From: DATAEK01 sp036258055
Lineage (GTDB): Bacteria > Acidobacteriota > Vicinamibacteria > Vicinamibacterales > 2-12-FULL-66-21
NCBI GenBank assembly: GCA_036258055.1
Contig: DATAEK010000067.1
Coordinates: 1-64,000, forward strand
Direction of reading: 5' to 3'
Length of the DNA stretch: 64,000 nt
The position numbers and the translations under genes are program-made. Below are positions 1-8,708 of this stretch, piece after piece; the stretch's first letter is position 1; every line of letters begins with the position of its first letter. Under the pieces are notes generated by a model. It saw only the letters and a list, made by a program, of their open reading frames with translations. It was not told the DNA's origin and ran no database searches.

Positions 1-407
1 TGGTTCGTCTCGCTCCAGACGTAGAAGTCCCGCTCGGGTGATCCCGCCTGCGCCCGCCGGGCGGCCTGGAACCACGGGTGCAGATCCGACGTGTGGTTGA
101 TGACCAGCTCGGTGATGACGCGGATGCTGCGACGGTGCGCCTCCTCGATGAAGCGGTCGAAGTCCGCCAGCGTCCCGTAGCTCGGGTGGATGTTCTCGTA
201 GTCCGCGATGTCGTAGCCGTCGTCTTTGAGCGGCGAAGGATAGAACGGGAGCAGCCAGAGGCAGTTGACCCCCAGCCCTTCGAGGTACTCGAGCTTCTGC
301 GTGAACCCACGAAAGTCGCCGACGCCATCGTTCGTGCTGTCCAGGAACGCGCGGACGTGCGCCTGATAGATGATCGCGTCCTTGTACCACTGCGGATCGC
401 TATTCAT
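1..407 (-). CDS. treS: Trehalose synthase, N-terminal part (cut by window edge)
   Basis: GH13-type (alpha/beta)8 glycosidase start reading leftward out of the window; about 135 residues are visible. It begins MNSDPQWYKDAIIYQ and contains GVGDFRG, WLLPFYPSPLKDDGYD and the conserved region I ITELVINHTSDLHPWF, a pattern typical of maltose alpha-D-glucosyltransferase (TreS), which interconverts maltose and trehalose. The ATG at 407-405 overlaps the glgE stop codon (ATGAATAG), so the two are translationally coupled. In the GlgE pathway TreS (often with a maltokinase) supplies maltose that becomes maltose-1-phosphate for GlgE. Whether a maltokinase domain is fused at the C-terminus cannot be seen. 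Confidence 0.88.
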   Translation of the reverse strand, partial: MNSDPQWYKDAIIYQAHVRAFLDSTNDGVGDFRGFTQKLEYLEGLGVNCLWLLPFYPSPLKDDGYDIADYENIHPSYGTLADFDRFIEEAHRRSIRVITELVINHTSDLHPWFQAARRAQAGSPERDFYVWSETN

Positions 408-2445
408 CGCCGATCTCGGGCAGCACCGGCGCGGGCAGCCGGACGTGCAGGATGTGCGCGACCCGCGACTCCGGATCGAGCCGCACGTAGTTGCGGTCGC
501 CCCGCCAGACGTAACGCTCCTTCGACAGGAGGTCGAGAACCTCGAACTCGCCGTCCGGCTTCAGATTCCACGACTCGATCGGCAGCCGGACGAAACCGTG
601 CTGCATGTGGAACGGATCGAGATTGACGACCATGAGGAGCAAGTCGGTGCGGTCCTCGGACTGTTTGCTGTAGCACAGCAGCTCGGGATTGTCCGTGGCG
701 TGAAAGCGCAGGCCCCAGTCGCGCTGCAGGGCCGGATGATTGCGCCTGATCGCGTTGACCTGGGCGATCAGCTCGGCCAGGCTGCCGGGCTGATTGAACT
801 GCCGGATCTTGATCTGATACTTCTCCGAGTCGAGGTACTCCTCACTCCCCGCGCGCACCGGCGTGTTTTCCGCCAGCTCGAAGCCGCTGTAGATTCCGTA
901 GCTGGCGCCCAGCGTCGCCGCCAGCACGAAGCGGATCTGAAATGCCGGCCGGCCGCCCCGTTGCAGATACTCGTGCAGGATGTCGGGCGTGTTCGCGAAC
1001 AGATTCGCGCGCATGTACTCACGCACCCGGGTTTGCGTCAGCTCGGTGAAGTACTCCGTGATCTCGGGACCGGTATTTCGCCAGGTGAAGTAGGTGTACG
1101 ACTGGGAGAACCCGCACTTCGCGAGATGCCGCATGACCTTGGGCCGGGTGAACGCTTCCGACAGGAAGATGACGTCGGGGTGCTGTTCACGGATCTCGCC
1201 GAGCGCCCACCGCCAGAAGCTGAATGGTTTGGTGTGCGGGTTGTCGACCCTGAAGATCCTGACGCCGTGCGACACCCAGAACTCGATGATCCGCTTCAAC
1301 TCGTGCCAGAGCGCCGGCCACTCCCGGCTCTCGAAGTTCAGCGGGTAGATGTCCTGATACTTCTTCGGCGGGTTCTCCGCGTATTTGATCGTCCCGTCGG
1401 GACGATGGCGAAACCATTCGGGATGTTCACGGACGTACGGGTGATCGGGCGAGGCCTGGTACGCGAGGTCCAGCGCGACCTCGAGCTGATGGCGGCGCGC
1501 CGCCTCGATGAAGCGATCGAAGTCGTCGATCGTCCCGAGCGTCGGTTCGACCTCGGTGTGACCGCCGGCCTCCGAGCCAATCGCCCACGGGCTGCCTGGA
1601 TCACTGGCCGTCGCTTCGAGCGCGTTGTTCCTGCCCTTGCGAAAACTCCGTCCGATCGGGTGGATTGGCGCAAGGTACAGGACGTCGAACCCCATCGACG
1701 CGACGTACGGCAAGAGTGCAGCGGCTTCGTCGAAGGTGGCGCTCCGGCCTGGGTCGGTTCCGGCCGAACGCGGGAACATCTCGTACCACGCGCCGAACCG
1801 CGCCCGCTCGCGATCGACGATCACCTCGAGAACCCTGTCATAGCGGGTCGCATCGCTGCGATCCAGATGACGCGATGTCAACGCCACGAGTTCTGGCAGC
1901 AACGCCGCGGCGACTCGTTCCTTCTGCGCTCGTTCGCCGTCGGCCAGCACACGTGCCGTCCGTTGCAACGCTTCACGATCGGGTCCCGCGTTGGCACGCT
2001 CCGCAACGCTCAGAACGAGCGAGGCCACCTCGAGCAGCTCGCTGGACACATCCTGACCGGCTTCAACCTTTTTGGTCAGCTCCTGACGCCACGTCCCAAA
2101 GCGATCGATCCATCCTTCGACCGTGTACTCGTATCGCGCCGGCTCGCCAACCGTGAACGCAGCCGTCCAGGCGTCGTTGCCAAGAGGCTCCATCGGAACT
2201 TCTGACCACTCGGACCCGCCCACCCGGCGATGAAGCAGGGCTGCCGCCAACGTGTCGTGCCCGTCGGCAAAAATGTCGGCAGTGACGACGACGCGCTCAC
2301 CCTGCGCGCGCTTGACAGGAAACCGTCCGTCGTCCACACGCGGTCGGACCCGTTCGACAACCACGCGGCGCATCAGCGCCTGGTCGAGTGCAGCGGGATC
2401 CGTCGTCTTGCCCTTCGATCGCGTCCCCGTCGAGGTCTTCGCCAT
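400..2445 (-). CDS. glgE: Alpha-1,4-glucan:maltose-1-phosphate maltosyltransferase
   Basis: 681 residues, the usual GlgE length. The enzyme transfers maltosyl units from maltose-1-phosphate to the non-reducing end of alpha-1,4-glucans in the cytoplasm. The N-terminal beta-sandwich domain typical of GlgE (VVVTADIFADGHD) precedes a GH13 barrel. FRVDNPHTKP holds the predicted nucleophile Asp401, and FLSEAFTRP holds the predicted acid/base Glu430. The order glgX-glgE-treS on one strand with coupled glgE/treS supports a dedicated trehalose-to-glycogen route. The ATG start at 2445-2443 matches the family N-terminus. About 75 bp separate it from glgX, filled with a degenerate GGTTCTA repeat. Confidence 0.95.
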   Translation of the reverse strand: MAKTSTGTRSKGKTTDPAALDQALMRRVVVERVRPRVDDGRFPVKRAQGERVVVTADIFADGHDTLAAALLHRRVGGSEWSEVPMEPLGNDAWTAAFTVGEPARYEYTVEGWIDRFGTWRQELTKKVEAGQDVSSELLEVASLVLSVAERANAGPDREALQRTARVLADGERAQKERVAAALLPELVALTSRHLDRSDATRYDRVLEVIVDRERARFGAWYEMFPRSAGTDPGRSATFDEAAALLPYVASMGFDVLYLAPIHPIGRSFRKGRNNALEATASDPGSPWAIGSEAGGHTEVEPTLGTIDDFDRFIEAARRHQLEVALDLAYQASPDHPYVREHPEWFRHRPDGTIKYAENPPKKYQDIYPLNFESREWPALWHELKRIIEFWVSHGVRIFRVDNPHTKPFSFWRWALGEIREQHPDVIFLSEAFTRPKVMRHLAKCGFSQSYTYFTWRNTGPEITEYFTELTQTRVREYMRANLFANTPDILHEYLQRGGRPAFQIRFVLAATLGASYGIYSGFELAENTPVRAGSEEYLDSEKYQIKIRQFNQPGSLAELIAQVNAIRRNHPALQRDWGLRFHATDNPELLCYSKQSEDRTDLLLMVVNLDPFHMQHGFVRLPIESWNLKPDGEFEVLDLLSKERYVWRGDRNYVRLDPESRVAHILHVRLPAPVLPEIGDE

Positions 2446-2459
2446 CTCGCACTGCTTCT

Positions 2460-2522
2460 GGTTCTACAGGTTCACAGGTTCTATAGGTTCACAAGGGTTC
2501 TAAAGGTTCTACAAGGTTCTAG
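2460..2522. repeat. Degenerate tandem repeat of GGTTCTA / GGTTCACA
   Basis: About seven imperfect copies of a 7-10 bp unit (GGTTCTACA, GGTTCACA, GGTTCTATA and similar) fill the gap between glgX and glgE. The repeat ends inside the glgX stop codon. The same unit recurs at 16493-16531, 25806-25835 and 50884-50932, always just after gene ends. No function is evident. Confidence 0.8.
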
Positions 2523-4699
2523 TAGACCCCGGCCGGCCCCCAATCAGCCAGACGATCGGGGACGTCGGTGACTCCCTTCAACTCGAGGACTGCCATCGAT
2601 CGCGCGTGAAGCTGGTAGCGATCGCCAGCCCTGAGTCGGCGCGGCGGCGCCCACGGGTCCGCCGTGTCGAGGAGGGTGTCCCATCGCTCCCGCACCGGCG
2701 CCTCAGGCAAAGAAAACGGTATCGATCCGCCGCCGCCATTCAGCAGCAGCAGCAGCGTCGAGCCGACGATCGGATCTCCGCGCTCGTTGACCTCGTTGAT
2801 TGCGTCGCCGTTGAGACGCACGCCGAGGCAGCGGACTTCCGTCGAGCTCCAGATCTCATCGGTCATCTCGCGCCCGGACGAATCGAGCCAGATGATGTCG
2901 AGGACGTCGGCGCCGCGAATACCGCGACCCTGAAAGAACTTGCGACGGCGCAGCACCGGATGATCCTTCCAGACGCGGATGACCCGTCGCGTGAACTCGA
3001 GGAAGTCCTTTCGCTCCGGCGTCAGGTTCCAGTTCGTCCAGCTGACGGTGTTGTCCTGGCTGTAAGCGTTGTTGTTGCCGAGTTGCGTGCGCCCCAGCTC
3101 GTCGCCGCCGCTCAGCATGGGCACACCGATCGAGAGCATCAGCGTCGCCATCAGGTTCCGGCGCTCGCGCTCGCGCAGTTCGAGTATGCGCCGATCGTCG
3201 GTCGGTCCCTCGACTCCGAAGTTCCAGCTCAGGTTGTGGTTCTCGCCATCGCGATTGCCTTCGCCGTTGGCTTCGTTGTGCTTCTGGTTGTAGCTGACGA
3301 GATCGGCCAGCGTGAAGCCGTCGTGCGCGGTGATGAAATTGATGCTCGCGTACGGCCGTCGTCCGCTCTGCTCGTAGAGATCGCTGCTGCCGGAGATGCG
3401 CGTCGCGAGCTCGGACACACCCCCGCCATCGCCGAGCCAGAAGCGGCGGACCGCGTCGCGGTACTTGCCGTTCCACTCGGTCCACTTCGTCGGGAAGTTG
3501 CCGACCTGATAGCCACCCTCGCCGAGATCCCAGGGTTCGGCAATCAGCTTCACCTGCGAGATCACCGGGTCCTGATGAATGATGTCAAAGAACGCTCCGA
3601 GCTTATCCACGGCATGCAACTCACGAGCCAGTGCGCTCGCAAGATCGAAGCGGAACCCATCGACGTGCATTTCCAGCACCCAGTAGCGCAGGCTGTCCAT
3701 GATGAGCTGCAGCACACGAGGACTGCGCATGTTCAGGGTGTTGCCGGTCCCGGTGAAGTCCTGGTAGAAGCGCGGATTCTCCGGCGAGAGCCGGTAGTAC
3801 GAGCTGTTGTCGATGCCGCGCAGCGACAGCGTCGGTCCACGATGATCCCCTTCCGCCGTGTGGTTGTAGACCACGTCGAGAATCACCTCGAGGCCGGCCG
3901 CGTGCAGCGCGCGGACCATCATCTTGAACTCGCGCACCGCATCGAGCGGCGACAACGAGGAGGCGAAGCGAACGTCCGGCGCGAAGTAGCCGAGCGTGTT
4001 GTATCCCCAGTAGTTCGACAGCCCTTTCTGGGTCAGGTGCCATTCGTCGGCGTGATGATGCACTGGCATCAGCTCGACCGCCGTCACGCCAAGTGACACC
4101 AGGTGTCGGATCGCGGGATCCGATGCCAGACCGAGATACGTGCCCCTGAGCGACTCCGGCACCGCGGGATTGAGCTGCGAGTATCCCTTCACGTGCAGCT
4201 CGTAGATCAGCGTTTCGTGCCACGGCGTGCGGAGCGGCCGATCATCGCCCCACGTGAATGCGGTGTCGACGACCGCAGCGAGCGGCGCATAGGGCGCGCT
4301 GTCGCGATCGTCGAACGACGTATCGTCCTCTCCGATGCGGAAGCCGAACAACGCCTCGTTCCATCGCGTCGCGCGGCCGACTGCCTTTGCGTAGGGATCC
4401 ATCACCAGCTTGTGGGGATTGAATCGGAGGCCCCGCTGTGGCGCGTAGGGGCCGTGCACGCGATACCCATAGAGCTGGCCGGGATGGACGTCCGGCAGAT
4501 AGCCGTGCCACACCATGTCGGTCTGCTCGGGCAGGGGAATCGTCAGCGACTCGACTTCCGCGTCGGTCGAGTCGAACAGACAGAGCTCGACCCGAGTCGC
4601 GTGCTCCGAGAAGATCGCGAAGTTGACGCCGACGCCGTCCCACGTGGCACCGAGGGGATACGGCGTACCTGGCCAGACACGCAAGCTGTTTTTCGGCAC
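2519..4699 (-). CDS. glgX: Glycogen debranching enzyme (isoamylase type)
   Basis: 726 residues, slightly longer than E. coli GlgX and close to bacterial isoamylases. It hydrolyses alpha-1,6 branch points of glycogen. The N-terminal CBM48/E-set domain (YPLGATWDGVGVNFAIFSEHA) is followed by a GH13 barrel. GFRFDLAS contains the predicted nucleophile Asp352, LIAEPWDLGEGGYQVG the acid/base Glu388, and FITAHDGFTLADLVSYNQKH is diagnostic for GlgX. The start is GTG at 4699-4697; no strong Shine-Dalgarno sequence is visible. It is first in the glgX-glgE-treS cluster. Confidence 0.95.
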   Translation of the reverse strand: MPKNSLRVWPGTPYPLGATWDGVGVNFAIFSEHATRVELCLFDSTDAEVESLTIPLPEQTDMVWHGYLPDVHPGQLYGYRVHGPYAPQRGLRFNPHKLVMDPYAKAVGRATRWNEALFGFRIGEDDTSFDDRDSAPYAPLAAVVDTAFTWGDDRPLRTPWHETLIYELHVKGYSQLNPAVPESLRGTYLGLASDPAIRHLVSLGVTAVELMPVHHHADEWHLTQKGLSNYWGYNTLGYFAPDVRFASSLSPLDAVREFKMMVRALHAAGLEVILDVVYNHTAEGDHRGPTLSLRGIDNSSYYRLSPENPRFYQDFTGTGNTLNMRSPRVLQLIMDSLRYWVLEMHVDGFRFDLASALARELHAVDKLGAFFDIIHQDPVISQVKLIAEPWDLGEGGYQVGNFPTKWTEWNGKYRDAVRRFWLGDGGGVSELATRISGSSDLYEQSGRRPYASINFITAHDGFTLADLVSYNQKHNEANGEGNRDGENHNLSWNFGVEGPTDDRRILELRERERRNLMATLMLSIGVPMLSGGDELGRTQLGNNNAYSQDNTVSWTNWNLTPERKDFLEFTRRVIRVWKDHPVLRRRKFFQGRGIRGADVLDIIWLDSSGREMTDEIWSSTEVRCLGVRLNGDAINEVNERGDPIVGSTLLLLLNGGGGSIPFSLPEAPVRERWDTLLDTADPWAPPRRLRAGDRYQLHARSMAVLELKGVTDVPDRLADWGPAGVY

Positions 4700-4856
4700 T
4701 GATGTGATCGGGAACGGCAGACGCTGAAGGTCAGCGACCTGAAGAGCAACCCACAGTTAGGTACCACGTTCACTGAAGAAATGGCAATGAGCCTCGACTG
4801 TTATCGGCATGGCCTTGCGTTTGCTCTCTTTCCGGGCGGTTGCGAAAGGAGAGTAC

Positions 4857-5309
4857 ATGAACAACGACAAGGTGATTTCAACCCTGAACGGTTTGATCGA
4901 AACGTGCAAGGACGGCGAGGAGGGATTCCGCACCGCCGCGGAAGGGCTGACCGATCCGCAGACGAGATCGGAGTTCCAGAACTACTCGCGCGATCGCGGA
5001 CAGATGGCACACGAGCTCCAGGCCGAGGTGCGCAGGCTCGGCGGCGACCCCGACAAGGCGGGAAGCATGAGCGGCGCAATCCATCGCGGATGGATCAATA
5101 TCAAGTCCGTGGTCACCGGGAAGGATGACGGGAGCATCATTTCGGAGGCCGAGCGCGGCGAGGATGCTGCGAAGAAGGCCTACGACCACGCGATCAGCAG
5201 CGGGCTTTCGGGGGCGGCGCTGGCCCTCGTCCAGCAGCAGCGGGCACGCGTGCACTCGACCCACGATCGCGTCAGGGCACTGGAGAAGGCGACAACCCCG
5301 TCACGTTAA
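4857..5309 (+). CDS. PA2169-type four-helix-bundle protein (DUF2383)
   Basis: 150 residues from the ATG at 4857, chosen over an upstream in-frame ATG because GAAAGGAG lies at the right distance before it. The sequence is helical and charged. It matches the ferritin-like DUF2383 family: MNNDKVISTLNGLIETCKDGEEGF at the start and a second helix pair around NYSRDRGQMAHELQAEV. Members are small cytoplasmic proteins often linked to stress or stationary phase. The Glu/His residues could bind metal, but no complete di-iron motif can be assigned by eye. No partner gene is evident; the DUF4112 gene follows about 40-100 bp later. Confidence 0.75.
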   Translation: MNNDKVISTLNGLIETCKDGEEGFRTAAEGLTDPQTRSEFQNYSRDRGQMAHELQAEVRRLGGDPDKAGSMSGAIHRGWINIKSVVTGKDDGSIISEAERGEDAAKKAYDHAISSGLSGAALALVQQQRARVHSTHDRVRALEKATTPSR

Positions 5310-5350
5310 AGGAAGCGGGGGCAACCCTCTGACGGAGGTCGCCCGCGGCG

Positions 5351-5920
5351 TTGACGTCAGCTCGTGATAGCACAACCGCCGGATTGGCATCGGTAGCGGA
5401 GTCGCCGGGAATGCACTATGTTCTCGGTGACTCCGCTCTTGTCGACGCGAGCCACACGTTGACCTCCAATTCCTCTCGTACGCTCGACGCGCTGCGCCGC
5501 TGGGCCGTCCTTCTCGACAGCGCGTTTCGAGTCCCCGGCACCTCCATCCGATTCGGGATCGACGCGCTCCTTGGACTCGTCCCCGGACTGGGTGATCTCG
5601 CCTCGCCGATCTACACCTCGATGATTCTCATCGAAGGATTGCGACGCCGACTGCCGGCGGTCGTTCAGGCGCGGATGGTGCTCAACGCGGCGATCGACAT
5701 GGGCATCGGCCTCGTGCCGATCCTCGGCGACATGGCGGACGTGGCGTGGAAGGCGAACCTGCGGAACCTCGCGCTGCTCGAACGTCACGCGCTCCCGGAT
5801 GTCGCGCCGCGCGGCAGCGACTACGCGTTCGTCTTCGTCGCACTCGGTCTCGTGGCGCTGGTCGCGCTGGTGCCGTTCGCGATCATCGTCTGGCTGTTGT
5901 GGAAGTTCCCGTTGTTGTGA
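5351..5920 (+). CDS. DUF4112 membrane protein
   Basis: 189 residues from TTG 5351, or 169 from ATG 5411; the start is undecided because only the TTG is preceded by GGAGG, at a long spacing. It has the DUF4112 pattern: FRVPGTSIRFGIDALLGLVPGLGD, a second GIGLVPILGDMADVAWKAN, and a C-terminal hydrophobic helix ending in WLLWKFPLL. It is probably an inner-membrane protein of unknown role. It is convergent with the AI-2E-family permease, and the space between them holds a large inverted repeat. Confidence 0.8.
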   Translation: MTSARDSTTAGLASVAESPGMHYVLGDSALVDASHTLTSNSSRTLDALRRWAVLLDSAFRVPGTSIRFGIDALLGLVPGLGDLASPIYTSMILIEGLRRRLPAVVQARMVLNAAIDMGIGLVPILGDMADVAWKANLRNLALLERHALPDVAPRGSDYAFVFVALGLVALVALVPFAIIVWLLWKFPLL

Positions 5921-5923
5921 GTT

Positions 5924-6095
5924 GCGGAGCAGTCGGAGGGCGCGGAGATCTGCTACACGGAGCACGCGGAGGCAGTTGAAGTGGATTGGCGGTTCGACCG
6001 CGTGTGGTAGGTCGGTCGCTGCGACCGCGGGACGCCACCATTGTGATCTCCGCGTCCGCCGTGTAGCGATCCTCCGCGCTCTCCGCTCACTCCGA
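5924..6095. repeat. Inverted repeat between convergent genes
   Basis: A left arm around 5924-5972 (GCGGAG units with CTACACGGAG) is nearly reverse-complementary to a right arm around 6041-6095 (GCCGTGTAG then CTCCGCG units). The pair could form a long hairpin between the convergent DUF4112 and permease genes and may act as a bidirectional terminator. Similar CTCCG/CGGAG arms occur upstream of the flavin hydroxylase at 29534-29617. Confidence 0.6.
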
Positions 6096-6124
6096 CGACG
6101 ACTCGACTACCTCACAAGACGACA

Positions 6125-7333
6125 TCACTCTCCAAGCAACTCCCCGATCGGCTGCAGATCCTCGACGTGATCGCAGATGGCTTTGATCATCATGAGCATC
6201 GGCACGGCGAGCACAGTCCCCCACACCCCCCAGAGCCAACTCCAGAAGAGAAGTCCGACGAAGATGGCGACGGGATTCATCCGCGCGGCGCGGCCCATGA
6301 GCGTCGGCGTCAGGATGAACCCTTCGAGGCTCGTGATGGCGAACGCCGCCCCGCAGATGTAGGCGGTCTTGATCAGGTCGTCGAACTGGATGAACGCGAC
6401 GACGCCGAGGCCGCCGGTGACGATGACCGGCCCGAGGTACGGAATCGAGTTGAAGATCCCGGCCAGCAATCCCCAGACCGCGTACTGCTCGAGCCCGAAC
6501 CACCAGAGCGCGGCGCCAGTAGCGACGGCGACGAGGAGGCTCGTCAGCAGCTGCACCCGAATGAAGCTTTCGATCTGCAGGTTGATCTCGTCGAGGATCT
6601 GCACCGTGATCTTCTTCTGCGACAGCTTCGGCCCCACGATTCTCACCAGCTTCCGTTTGTAGAGATCGCCGGTGACCAGGAAGAAGTAGACGAGGAAGAG
6701 AATCACCGCGAACTGGCCGGCGAAGCCGATGAACCCGACGCCGCCCATCCAGACGTAATCGGTGGCCTTGAATGTCGGCTCCACGATCTCCACGCGCTGG
6801 ATATTCCCTCTCGACGACGCGGACTGCGTTTCGGGTTGCGTCGCCTCCTGGGCGGTCTTCTCGATCTCTTTGGCCGCGCGCTGCACCTGGACGAGCGCGC
6901 TGTCATGAGCCCTCCGTCCATCGCTCAGCCGTTGACGGATGCGCTGCGCCGCGACAGGCACATTTCCCACAATGGCGATCACTTCGTCACGCAGCGTGTA
7001 CACGCCGATGCCGAGCATGGCGATGATCAGGAAGACAGCGCTTGCAGCGCCGACCGAGCGTGGTACGCGATGTCGCGCGAGCGCTGCGACGAACGGTGCG
7101 AGCGCGTAGCTGATGAGGATCCCCAGGACGATCGGAATGAGCACCGACTGCGCGTATTGGAGGATCAGCAGACCGGTGCCGACAGCGAGAACGGTGAGCG
7201 ACACGCTGCGCACGTCGATCGGCATCCGGATGACCAGCGGTTCCGGCTCGCTGTCACCGTCTGTCCGCGCCGGAAGCACGACCTCGGGCTCTTCGCGCCG
7301 GAACACAGGTGTCTCACGTTCGGTACGCGCCAT
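6125..7333 (-). CDS. AI-2E family transporter (PerM/YdiK-like permease)
   Basis: 402 residues. A polar N-terminus of about 45 residues is followed by paired hydrophobic segments (VSLTVLAVGTGLLILQYAQS and VLIPIVLGILISYALAPFVA). A soluble charged loop follows (about residues 115-200), then the conserved second half with VWGLLAGIFNSIPYLGPVIV and GLLFWSWLWGVWGTVLAVP. This layout is that of the AI-2E/PurR-regulated permease family of inner-membrane exporters. The substrate cannot be inferred. It stands alone, transcribed away from queA. Confidence 0.9.
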   Translation of the reverse strand: MARTERETPVFRREEPEVVLPARTDGDSEPEPLVIRMPIDVRSVSLTVLAVGTGLLILQYAQSVLIPIVLGILISYALAPFVAALARHRVPRSVGAASAVFLIIAMLGIGVYTLRDEVIAIVGNVPVAAQRIRQRLSDGRRAHDSALVQVQRAAKEIEKTAQEATQPETQSASSRGNIQRVEIVEPTFKATDYVWMGGVGFIGFAGQFAVILFLVYFFLVTGDLYKRKLVRIVGPKLSQKKITVQILDEINLQIESFIRVQLLTSLLVAVATGAALWWFGLEQYAVWGLLAGIFNSIPYLGPVIVTGGLGVVAFIQFDDLIKTAYICGAAFAITSLEGFILTPTLMGRAARMNPVAIFVGLLFWSWLWGVWGTVLAVPMLMMIKAICDHVEDLQPIGELLGE

Positions 7334-7389
7334 GACCTGACCTCAAGCACGGACCGTACCGCTGAGGCTGGCCCGCAACCGGCTCGACC

Positions 7390-8520
7390 GTGGACTCCGC
7401 CGACTATGATCACACCTTGCGTGTCTCCGACTTCGAATTCGATCTGCCGGCCGATCTGATCGCACAAGAGGCAGTTCCCCGGGGTGAATCGCGTCTGATG
7501 ACGCTCGGCCGCTCGACTGGCGCCCTACACCACGGCACGATTGCCGATCTGCCGGCCCTGTTGAAGCCAGGCGATCTCCTCGTCGTCAACGACACGCGCG
7601 TCTTCGCGGCCCGCCTTCTGGGCCACAGGGTTCCCAGCGGAGGTTCGGTCGAATGCCTGCTGCTTGGCTCGGCACTGGGAGAAGGCGACGACGTACCCGA
7701 GCCGCCGGATTCCACAGTTGCAGCGCCATCAGCTGCCGGCGCTGTTTATGACGCCCTCGTGCATCCCGGCCAGAAGTTGAAGCCCGGCGCGTTGATGAGA
7801 TTCGAGGGAGAGGGCGGCGTCCTCCTGGGTGAGGTCCTCGCACGCCGATTCTACGGGCGACGCCGGGTCCGATTGTGGGTCGAGTCGGGAGGGACGATCG
7901 ACGATGTGATCGATCGGCTTGGCCACGTGCCGCTTCCACCGTACATCAAACGGCCGGACAGTCCGGTCGATCGCGAGCGATATCAGACTGTCTTCGCGCG
8001 CGTGCGCGGCTCGGTCGCCGCACCGACCGCCGGGCTGCACTTCACCCCCGAGTTGCTCGATCGGCTCGAGGCCAGCGGCGTCGAGCGCGCCTCGATCACG
8101 CTGCACGTCGGCTATGGCACCTTCAAGCCGGTCCGCGCCGACCTGGTCGAGGACCACGTGGTCGATCCGGAGCGCTACGAGATCGGCGTGGCCGCGTCGG
8201 ACGCGATTGCGCGTGCGCGCAGCGAGGGCCGCCGCGTCATCGCGGTGGGAACGACGACCACCCGAGCCCTGGAGGACGCCGCTATTCGCGGCGGCGGCGA
8301 GGTCCGTCCCGGAGCTGCCGCGGCGACGGTCTTCATCCATCCCGGATTCACCTTCCGAGTGATCGACGGCCTCCTCACCAACTTCCATCTTCCCCAGTCA
8401 TCGCTGCTGATGCTCGTGTCCGCGTTCGCCGATCGCGAGCATGTGCTCGCCGCGTATGCCGAAGCGGTCAGGATGCGATACCGCTTCTACAGCTACGGCG
8501 ACGCGATGTTGATCTGCTGA
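7390..8520 (+). CDS. queA: S-adenosylmethionine:tRNA ribosyltransferase-isomerase
   Basis: 376 residues. QueA transfers and isomerises the ribosyl moiety of SAM onto preQ1-tRNA, the epoxyqueuosine step of queuosine synthesis. Family motifs are plain: FDLPADLIAQEAVPRGESRL near the start, LLVVNDTRVFAARL, GHVPLPPYIKR, SVAAPTAGLHFT, HVGYGTFKPV and FHLPQSSLLMLVSAF. The start is a GTG at 7390. No other queuosine gene is in the window. Confidence 0.95.
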   Translation: MDSADYDHTLRVSDFEFDLPADLIAQEAVPRGESRLMTLGRSTGALHHGTIADLPALLKPGDLLVVNDTRVFAARLLGHRVPSGGSVECLLLGSALGEGDDVPEPPDSTVAAPSAAGAVYDALVHPGQKLKPGALMRFEGEGGVLLGEVLARRFYGRRRVRLWVESGGTIDDVIDRLGHVPLPPYIKRPDSPVDRERYQTVFARVRGSVAAPTAGLHFTPELLDRLEASGVERASITLHVGYGTFKPVRADLVEDHVVDPERYEIGVAASDAIARARSEGRRVIAVGTTTTRALEDAAIRGGGEVRPGAAAATVFIHPGFTFRVIDGLLTNFHLPQSSLLMLVSAFADREHVLAAYAEAVRMRYRFYSYGDAMLIC

Positions 8521-8708
8521 TTCAAGAGCTCACACGACTGCAATCCATGTGGGAGTCGAAACGGTAGAGCTGGGACGAGACACCGGAGTTCTCCCTCGGA
8601 CCCCTTCGAGTCTGCGATAATCGGCGACCACATCGGCGCCGGTCAGTTTGCGGGCTCACGTTCGGTTCACAGCGCCGAGGAATCGATCTCCAATGAAGGC
8701 AGGTGCTC

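Noticed and set aside
370..2205. A 611-codon open frame on the plus strand antisense to glgE
   Set aside because: It mirrors the real glgE gene in a high-GC region, lacks any recognisable motif and is Arg/Asp/Val-rich as expected of an antisense shadow.
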